A stretch of DNA of 64,000 nucleotides from Adiantum capillus-veneris (Eukaryota; Streptophyta; Polypodiopsida; Polypodiales; Pteridaceae), in NCBI GenBank assembly GCA_014529385.2, contig CM043943.1, positions 103,822,355 through 103,886,354 of the forward strand. Reading direction: 5' to 3'. The first letter of the stretch is position 1. Each line of letters begins with the position of its first letter. This document shows, in pieces, positions 56,015 through 64,000 of this stretch. The notes beneath the pieces are model-generated. The model saw only the letters and a program-made list of their open reading frames with translations, was not told the DNA's origin and ran no database searches. Both the position numbers and the translations under genes were made by a program.

Positions 56015-58080
56015 GGTTCCATGTTTGACAACAGACAGGCTAACTGGAGCAGTTCCTTCCATGGAAGAACTTGGCAAGGCCAAGGGCGGTGCAGAAACTA
56101 CCTCCTAGTCCAGAAGGGGGGAGAATTTGTGCTATTCCAAAACGAACAAGACCAGGATCTTTAGGTGCATAGGGGCATAGGGATTATTGCTCGACTCTAC
56201 GACATCTATTGTCAAGCCCGCCATTGACCATGTTCTCTCTATTTGTCTTCGGCACCAATGCCATGGCTTACATGGATCTTTTTGTTCACATTATTTGATT
56301 CTTTTTTGGGTGCCCAAGGGGCAACCCAAGGGACCCATCCCATGGTCAATCGCAACATGGTCTCTAATAGAGTTGGCAAGAGCTCCACAAGTGCTAGCTA
56401 CCTCAAATTTGCGACGATTTCAGGTTAGCCACACACAATAGCGGGTACAAACATCGATGGCTGGTGTAGGCCGAGGAAAAGCCTTGAGATGGGTTGCGGT
56501 TCAGGCAAGGCCGTCAACAAGAGACCAAAAATTATGGTCATGGACTTCAAGTGCATGGGTTTGAATTCAGCAAGGCCGATGGTATTCCAATAATTGTTAG
56601 ATCTTGTCAGGTCTTGAAGCAAGGCTCGTTTGAGCATATTTTCATACAATACCAGGGCCACATCTTCTATTTTCACTATGGTGGTGGAATACAATTCTGC
56701 ATTAGGATTAGATGGTACAAGGGCTCAAATGTGGCAAAGTGAAACTTCTTTATCGGGACTTACGTTGAGCTGATGTAGGCAAGCAAGGTTACCTAGCAAT
56801 ACGCGATTCTCTTCTGTGTTGACATCTTGTTGTCAGTAGGAGCATCTGTTGGCTATGACCACGGGATCCCTCTTGTCTTATCTCTTGATGTATGCAAAGT
56901 AAAGCCTCAATTTTAGGCATATTGCATAGAAGCTTTCAAGATTTAAAATATGCTATCAGTATACAAAATACCAGGAGACTTTGCAACACGTCTAAATGTT
57001 TTTTCGCGTTAGAGGTTGATATGAACTAGGCCACGGGGGCATGCATGGTTCATACGATAACACTCTCTTTTCTCTGTTTACCTAGCTATGAACCAGATTC
57101 AGGCAACGGCAACTGGCCCAGGACGGCAACAAGGTTAGATAATTTCAAGTTTTTCTTGTTTTTTTGTGTTTTAACCTTTTATTTGGAAAAGATTTTCCTA
57201 TTGTGCAAAGCAAAGTACTTTGACATATTTAACGTGAAGCAAAGCTTCTACTCCGTGTTAGTTGTACCCACCACTTGACATAGGATTGTGGATAATGCAC
57301 ATGTTTGGAAAATAGGCAACAATAAGAGGATATAAGCTCATAATTTACATTTGTCTACAAGGAACTCTGATGTATCCATGCTGGTAAAAATTGTGCAAGG
57401 CACGTAGGGCATCAGCTCAAATTGTTGAGACTATCATTGAAGCCAAGGACTTATCACTCTATGTTTTTGATATGGATGAATGGCATACCAATATGGTGGG
57501 ACCAATTCCACTAGTTCATTGTTTATGTGTCCGCTATAACACCAAATAATCTGTCAAGGACATCCTTATACACTTTATAGTCATAGTAGATTCCACTCGT
57601 TGTGATGTCCACATGCACTAGACTCGCTCAATTTTTAAGGCAAGATAAGATCTTATTTGTTTTGATGATTTTTCTTGAAACTTATCTTCTTTATGTTGTT
57701 TAAAGGGTTGCCCGTTGCAGGTGGTATATTTGCTTGAGATCATTACATATGACTATGATGATGAGCACTTTTGGCTCTATGCACAAGGTGCATCCAATAT
57801 AGATGATGATCTTTGTTAGCAAGATAAGCATGGCCTTGCTATCAAGCAATTAATTCATGGGATAAAATGAATAAACTAAGAGAGCCTCATAGTAAGTAAT
57901 TTCTTATTTGAACAATAAAGAAAATCTAGTACGACTACCTTCTTTGGGGGCTTGGAAACCTTTCTCTTCTAGTTGTGAATAAGATTCCAACTTGAGAGGA
58001 TTTGCTGTTAATTTATAGCACTGACTGTGGCTATAGCGATGGTATTTTCAGGGGTATGACCTAGCTAATGCCAAATCACT
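55923..58080. other. Unassigned stretch
   Basis: No gene is supported. A (TC)n run lies at 55973-56010. Several short frames (for instance 56494-56742 on +) have protein-like composition but no recognisable motif. It may be worn-out transposon DNA. Confidence 0.4.
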
Positions 58081-58170
58081 CCATGAGTGTTGATGGTCAT
58101 TGATTGATCTCTTCATAATTGTACTCCATGAGTGTTAATGGTCATTGATTGATCTCTTCACAATTGTAGT
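58081..58170 (+). repeat. 45-bp tandem repeat, two units
   Basis: The unit CCATGAGTGTTGATGGTCAT... (58081-58125) is repeated at 58126-58170 with a few changes. Confidence 0.9.
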
Positions 58171-59399
58171 TTCAAGGAAAGAAGTCCTCAATTTGCCAAG
58201 AGGTAGTGGATAAGTTCAACAGATTCACAAGTTGATTACAATCCTTATTGGACACATGCGCGGTGTTGGTCACCGTTAACTACTACTTTAAGCAGTTTCT
58301 ATGCAGAATCTAACCAAGGGGTTGGACATTGTAGAATCTAAACAAGGGGTTTTGGATTGCTAAAGCAACACCCAGGGTTACCGATTTAATATTGCTTGAT
58401 TTTCACTAATCTTTTATTTGGTGTTTCACACGTCATACTAAGTCTTTTAGGCTAGATTTTTGCTAACGTACCTTCTAGATTTTACCTTTCATGTTTGGAT
58501 AGTGCACTTTACTCGGGGTAGGTTTTCCACCTCCAGGTAAGTCTATGACTTGGTTTTATTCATTTTTGCATATGCTTTGATTGAGTTTTCCAAGTAGGAT
58601 GTATAAGCTAGAATGCTTTTATCCGTTTTTCTCTTCAAACACATGACATAGTCATGGACGAGCAAAGATGTTTGGGACATAAGTGTACCAAATACACGTC
58701 TGTGCCCTACAGTTATGGACATACATGATAGGGTTTTGTTTGGCACATGTTGTCACAAGTGATATGACATGGTCTAGAAACTCATGGAGTTCGGTTTAGC
58801 CAGTGTGGAACAAGAGTTATGAGGGCCCCTCTCACTCATGCCGTTGAGTGTTTACAATTTACTCCACACATAAGTACATCTTTCACATGTGGAGAATATG
58901 AGTCTTTGGGACTAACACCGGCACCCATTATTCCAATTATGTGTCGTGATAGAGTTCCTAGGTGTTGATCGGATCCGTTTGTTGGAACACTCTGAGCACA
59001 TCGTATAAAAAAAAATTTAGTGGCCAAAAACTGTTGGATAGCTAGTAAGACTTGTTAAGGTTATAAGTATTGCTAAGCAACTTGAATGGATAGTTGCTTT
59101 CGCATGTCGTAAGCTATGTTCCGTTAATGAACATGTTTCATTTGGTTCCTGGATGTGATTGATTTTTAGATTCTATTATGGTCCAAATATGTTAGCATGA
59201 CTTTCACATTATTGTAGGGGAAAGTGTTTGGTTCTTTCCAGCTTGTGAGTTGTGAGCATAACGTAAGCCATAAGCATTGGCTAATATAGTAATAGATATG
59301 CAGGTTCGGATCTATTTTTGCATGCACACTAGGTGTTATGGGCCCTAGTGTTTAGCAAAGGTTGATTTGAAGTGGCATGTACATTCATGACATTAGTAG

Positions 59400-60149
59400 C
59401 TCCTACCAATCACCAATTGAGGTCATGGCTCAATTTGGTGGTGATAGATAAGTTGACTAAACTTTCTATGGTTTATTCAATCCACTTTTTCAATCTCTAA
59501 AGTAACTTAACCAAGTTGGTTGTTCATAACATCGTTGATTACTCAACAATGTTGCAAGGAATATCCCTGTTTACTAGTCATTTTGGATGTTTGTAAACGA
59601 CGGAGAAACACACCTCAATACTACCACTCATCTAGATAGGATAGACAGATTACAAGTGTTAATCTTGACAGTGCTAAAGGATATGCCAAGCGTATGTTAG
59701 CACCTGGCAATCCAATTGGAAAGGTTATCTCTCTAGTTGGAGTTTGCTTACCATGAGGCAAAGCATGTTGTGACTAAGTTTAGTCCCTTCGTGTTTTGAC
59801 CAGATATGGTAGGTTTGTTTACTGATGAAGAATGATAACAAGTCAAGGACTTAATCTTTGCTGATGAGTCATGTAAGCAGGTTTCATGCAACTTGAGAAG
59901 AGGCATTCTTTTAGGCACCTCTTAGTTGTAGTAACTCATTTAGCATACTCTCGTGAGTTATAAATAGAGTTTACACACTATGTTGGAAACATGCCGGTTA
60001 CACAAAACGGTTGCAAACGGATAAAAATGTGAAAAATCAAGACGATATTCTTGATTTCATCGTACCTCCTGGGAAAACATTAGTGTTCCTATGAAGAAAT
60101 ATCATCACTTTTGTTTTGAGGGACGAAAGAACTTCTCCAAGGAGGGAGT
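59400..60149 (+). pseudogene. Degenerate gypsy integrase, plus orientation
   Basis: Fragments on the + strand match gypsy integrase in order: VVIDKLTKLSMVYSIHF-like (about 59440), an HHLDRIDRLQVL remnant of the HPQTDGQTERVN block (about 59625), and EFAYHEAKHVVTKFSPFVF (about 59745-59800). The polypurine-like AAGGAGGGAGTAA at 60137-60149 follows. The catalytic centre is destroyed. Confidence 0.65.
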
Positions 60150-60440
60150 AATGTCAGGTCTAAGATAAGACCGAGCATGGCCAAAGGCATGTTTGGGTGG
60201 TGATTCACATGTGCTAGTCCCCATGTCCTCATATCATCCAAACACGGCCTTACCTTGGATGAGAAAGCACTCTAAACGACTAGAGGCCAACCAAGAGCCA
60301 ATTCCCATGGAAGCCTGGTTTGCAACTCATTGCCAACCAATTGTTAACCTTTTTTGTTCACGTGAAAAGTTTTCAAAAATTATCTGGCAATTGGTTGGCA
60401 ATGAGTTGCCAAAATTGCTCCTCCTCTAAAGTAGTTGGGA
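60150..60440 (+). repeat. Partial 3' LTR of the plus-oriented gypsy remnant
   Basis: It starts TGTCAGGTCTAAGATAAGACC directly after the polypurine tract. The far end is not defined; it must lie before the kinase gene leader. It contains a 22-bp perfect inverted repeat (60322-60343 with 60388-60409). Confidence 0.5.
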
Positions 60441-60842
60441 ATTGTAGAAAATGACAAGGGGACTTGTTTAATTTCAGCTAGGGGAACACTTTTTTCCATC
60501 TAAATATATTTTAAATCTAGAAATTGATCAGATTCTCCAGCTATCATGCGACTCCAACTTTGCCTTCACGGGAACTCAACAAGTCCAGTTTGCGCAACCC
60601 AACTCCCATGTGAACTAGCTCCAGGCATGTGCACTCAATGCATGCAAGATATTCAATCGAACGCTGTCGGTATGTGGCGCTCTTTCCCTTTGAAAAGACC
60701 AACTTAAATAGCAGTGCTTTTCTTCGCAAGTTGCGCATGCACTCACAAGCTTCTGCAAGCCGCCGCAAGTAGTCGACGATCCCCTCTGCGTTTAAATCTA
60801 TGGCTGTGTCGCTGTAATTGTAGGGTTTCAAGAGCTGAGAGC

Positions 60843-61001
60843 ATGGAGAAGAAAGTTTTTCCCACGGAGGCTGCAGCTTACGATCTTCTTGAAGAAATTG
60901 GGCGTGGTGCCCGCGCTGTTGTCTACCGTGGTACTTGCAAAACCTTGAATGAAACTGTGGCGATCAAGCGGCTGGATTTAGACACCGTCAACAGCAATCT
61001 T
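60843..61001 (+). CDS. Ser/Thr protein kinase, STE20/GCK type (BLUS1/OSR1-like), first exon
   Basis: The ATG at 60843 opens a 53-codon exon: an N-terminal MEKKVFPTEAAAYDL, then the glycine-rich loop IGRGARAVVYRG and the AIKRLDLD segment with the ATP-binding Lys. It ends SNL at 61001 with a GTGAGT donor. Plant members of this family (the germinal-centre kinases related to BLUS1, and OSR1/SPAK in animals) read NSNLDDIRRE here, so the splice site falls where the next exon should begin with DDIRRE. That exon does not appear before the window end, so the intron is at least 3 kb. The exon has no lesion. Substrates cannot be told from this part; in Arabidopsis BLUS1 acts in blue-light stomatal opening. 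Confidence 0.82.
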
Positions 61002-61831
61002 GTGAGTTTTCCAGCTTGGTATTGCTGTTTGATGCTTGTTGTCCCCATGTGCAACAATCTGGGCCCTAGTTTATCAGATCATCACATGCATTGGCATTGT
61101 GGGGGTATTTTGAAGCTACTAGCAGCAAGCATGTGATAGTAGGAGCTCAGGGACAGGGACTGCATATGAGTGACTTCCTCTTGCAACCTTAGCAATAAAA
61201 AAGAGTGATTTTGCTTTTGTGCTCTAGCTAGAGCTAAACAGAGTGGGAATGACTTTGTCACAACCTTTTGGTAGCTTGATTGAAAACTTTTGGATTGCAT
61301 AATGAGATTTACGGAATAAGATGACTTTTGTGGAGGAGTGTGCTTGAATTTCTGCCAGTTTGCTTGAACACTTTGGACGAAATGAGAAAAATCTTCTAAT
61401 GAGAGCATGCTCTTTTCTTGTGCTGCTCCCCGATGCACAACACTACGCAAACACGGAGTGGAAGTCAAACGCAAAGGTAAAGAGCTTAAGAAAGTGCAAG
61501 CGGCATGAGGCAAAGGCAAGAGGGCGGTATATCATAGAGGGAAGGCCATCATACAGGAGTTTCGGTCTCCCAAATTACCTCCCCCCTCCAAAAAAAATAA
61601 AAAATAAAAATAAAAAATTGCTAGATACCACCCCCTAGCCTCGCAGGTCTCCCCTCTTTTATTTTGTATTTTTGAATTGTATCCTAAGTGTTGTCCTCCA
61701 TAAGCCACTAGATCTTATCTAGCCTTATTGACCCTCGTGTCGTCCAACCCCAATGTAACAACCATTACCCTTTGTATGTATGTATGTTTTTGGTCCCATG
61801 GATTATATGTGACCTTCCGAGGGTGATAATT

Positions 61832-61874
<43 letters not shown>

Positions 61875-62102
61875 GTAAGGATAGGAGGTGGTGGAGTCCT
61901 ACACGTAGTTTGGAGTGCAGTTTACAGGGCAGTCCTTCTCCATGAGAGAGGCAAGGCCGTACCAGCAAGACTGACATGAGGGCTTGCAACATTAGGATGC
62001 TTAGAGCGGGTGTGCTCACAGATGCGTTTCAGGAGCCCCACACTAAGCTATGGCTTTTTGACACATTGGTGACCTCCACATTATTGTATAGGGTGCAGAT
62101 TT
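61002..62102 (+). other. Kinase intron, proximal part
   Basis: Non-coding. A (TC)n run lies at 61836-61872 and a poly-A-rich piece near 61590-61618. Short frames in it lack motifs. Confidence 0.6.
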
Positions 62103-62485
62103 TGTTAGACTTACATCACTCTACTGTTTCACATAGGTCTACAGCATACTTGTACGGCTAGTATGTCTCTGGGCTGGCCACCCATAGTCTAGGTTGTACC
62201 GTGTCCGGCCGCCCACCCTTGTCTGGGCGCCCTCATATATTTCCATATATCATTTTCTTGTTGGGTTGTGGGGGATTTTTCCAGGCATTGCCCTACCTCC
62301 CCTTGGGCACCCATTTATGGGGCCAAGGTGGTACCCACTTCCATCATATCTGTTGTACTGAGGTTCTCTTGCTCTGGTAGTCATTGGGGGGACTGATCGC
62401 CCCCTTTCCTACACATAGCGTTTGTGATCTATTCTCTCTCTCTCTCTCTCTCTCTCTCACGCTTCCGTACAACTGCACTCTCACA
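62103..62485 (+). repeat. 5' LTR of a retroelement within the kinase intron
   Basis: 383 bp from TGTTAGACTTACATCACTC to CACTCTCACA, followed by a primer site. It shares blocks with 27860-28597 (GGCTGGCCACCCATAG, AGGTTGTACC, CTCTTGCTCTGGTAGTCA, GGGGGACTGATCGCCCCC) and a (TC)n at 62434-62458. Superfamily (Copia or Gypsy) cannot be settled without pol. Confidence 0.72.
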
Positions 62486-62498
62486 TGGTATCAGTAGC
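62486..62498 (+). other. Primer binding site of the intronic retroelement
   Basis: TGGTATCAGTAGC immediately follows the LTR; it differs from TGGTATCAGAGC by one inserted base. Confidence 0.72.
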
Positions 62499-64000
62499 TT
62501 CAGGCAGATCTTCCAGCAAGATGCAAAAACGCTAGGGTTTGCAAAAAACCCTAGGTAGATTAAAAAACGCTAGGCTGTTTTGCAGTGTTCCCGCGACAAA
62601 AGTTTGCAGAACTGCTAGTGCTAGCCTTGATTGCTGAGATCGATGGTGATTCTTCAAAAACGCTGGTTGTTGTTATCCCTTGGAAGGAGTACTTGATGTG
62701 GATGAAGTGCCTTGGATCATTGAGAGCTGCTATGATCTCACTTGGCGCCCCCTCTATGCAACAAAACGCACCAAAAACTCTCCAGATTTGCGTTTTTGGA
62801 TCAGCTAGCATTTTTAGGCACTTGCTGCATTTTTTGGTTTGTTGCTGCGTTTTCAGCAGTGGAAGGGAGCGCTGGGCCTTGCCCTCTATAGATCTTTCCT
62901 ACATCACTAGCTTGGCATCCGGTGCCTTGCCGGCTTGTATCCTCTCCATTTCCACCAGATTTCAGCCATATACCACTCTTCTTTTCTATATTTCCAGCCC
63001 ACTTGGGGTTGTGCTAGGGATTCACCATCCTCCTTTTACCCTCTGCACTGCTCCGGACCTTGCCGGGAGCGTACGAGCACGCTAAAATTCGTTGGACAAC
63101 AGTGTTTTCATCACCTCGCAGTTGCGTTTTTAGGTGGACACCAGCCACATGGCTTGTGTTTTTCACAGAGGATGAAGTTACCTCTTGTCAGGACACCATC
63201 CGATGGTCGTCCGTGCGGTCTCTCAGTGACTGTTACAGTACATGGTGAAACCGGCCTGTTCAATCCAAAAAGGGTGGTAGACTTTACTTCAAACCTTGAT
63301 TTAGCTTTCACCCATTATTAGTCGTCTATTCTTCCTGCGCTATAATGACACAAGAGAGGGGAATGGGATAAAGATGCTAGAATGCACCTATATGAGAAGA
63401 CCGACACCAGATTGGCCCCTAACTTAGGCGCCCCTTTCGGTATTTCTTTATTGTTTAAAAGAGGGAATAAACGCTGTGGTTCTTTCCAAGCTGCTCCGCA
63501 CAACCTTGGCTGAATTTTGACTGTTCTGGCCTGATTTCGGCAGCATAGCTGTACTAGAACCCTTCACGGTCAGTATTCCCACGCATTAAATGACTTTCCC
63601 GACACATACGGGCACTTTGCAAAACCTGGCGAGAATCTGCAGCACGCTGAATTCTCTGTTTTCAGCCCTGAAAATGCGCCAGATCGCCTGTACTGCAGTC
63701 CCCTTGCGTCCCCGAACTTCCTGGGGGTATTAGGGTCCGTTTAGGGCCAAAACCCTAAACCTGCAAAAATACACAGCAGGCTGTAATTTACTGTTTCAGG
63801 CTCCGTTTCGCGTGCCGGTCGCATCCGTAGCAAGTCCTCGAGCTCCCGCACCTGTAGGGCTACTTGCCCTTTGAATCGGACGAGATTTCGAGCGTGAAAC
63901 CTCTCCGAATCACCTGTACCTGCGGGGGATTACCCGCTAGCTAATCCAATACCTGTGCAAGAGGCTCTTGCCTCGGCAATCGCGCATGAACCCACACAAC
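62499..64000 (+). other. Intronic retroelement interior and unassigned DNA
   Basis: After the primer site come repeated AAAACGCTAGG-like motifs (62525-62575) but no gag or pol motif. At 63427-63449 GGCGCCCCTTTCGGTATTTCTTT matches the core motif of the A/B/E LTRs on its own. From 63450 to the end no feature is recognised. The kinase gene's next exons must lie beyond. Confidence 0.5.

Noticed and set aside
60544..60831. 95-codon minus-strand frame upstream of the kinase
   Set aside because: Antisense to the kinase leader, without motif or conservation signal.

Overview
This window is plant nuclear DNA made almost entirely of transposable-element remains, with very few host-gene pieces. Indicators of a land plant are Ty3/gypsy chromoviruses primed by initiator tRNA-Met (TGGTATCAGAGC-type sites), a LINE whose ORF1 carries a DUF4283-like domain and a zinc knuckle, BED/DUF659 hAT transposons, a pentatricopeptide (PPR) pseudogene, and the first exon of a plant GCK-type (BLUS1/OSR1-like) kinase. 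The PPR style, the abundant (GA)n/(TC)n microsatellites and the large TE-filled introns suggest a fern or another large-genome seedless plant. That is an inference; no sequence here fixes the species.

1-16240: one minus-strand LINE split twice by two copies (A and B) of the same minus-strand chromovirus family. Each copy has LTRs, a tRNA-Met primer site, a polypurine tract and a perfect 5-bp target-site duplication (GGATG for A, CTCGT for B). The LINE reads continuously across both insertions.

16248-27850: more copies of the same or sister families: a plus-strand LTR-gag-LTR remnant; copy E (18048-26199), whose protease is split by a 3.1-kb hAT element (20636-23744); and broken gag, LTR and integrase pieces.

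27860-31060: a tandem pair of LTR-like repeats containing long (TC)n, then the best host gene, a MORN-repeat protein on the minus strand (two exons visible).

31070-44680: an old gypsy element (F), LINE and gypsy scraps, a PPR pseudogene, microsatellites, and a second, internally deleted hAT transposase.

44831-55922: gypsy element H (minus, LTR about 1.7 kb, internally deleted). Its integrase is split by element G (46650-51610, plus), which has LTRs and a gag-type ORF but no recognisable pol. G fits the TR-GAG class of non-autonomous retrotransposons and carries an unrecognised acidic extension.

55923-64000: degenerate gypsy integrase and part of an LTR, then the first exon of a kinase gene (60843-61001, plus). 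The intron of that gene runs past the window end and contains a 5' LTR plus primer site of another retroelement.

Almost every coding region is broken by stops or frameshifts. Only the MORN exons, the kinase exon and parts of the G gag look intact. All boundaries and identities were read by eye; no alignment or database search was run.
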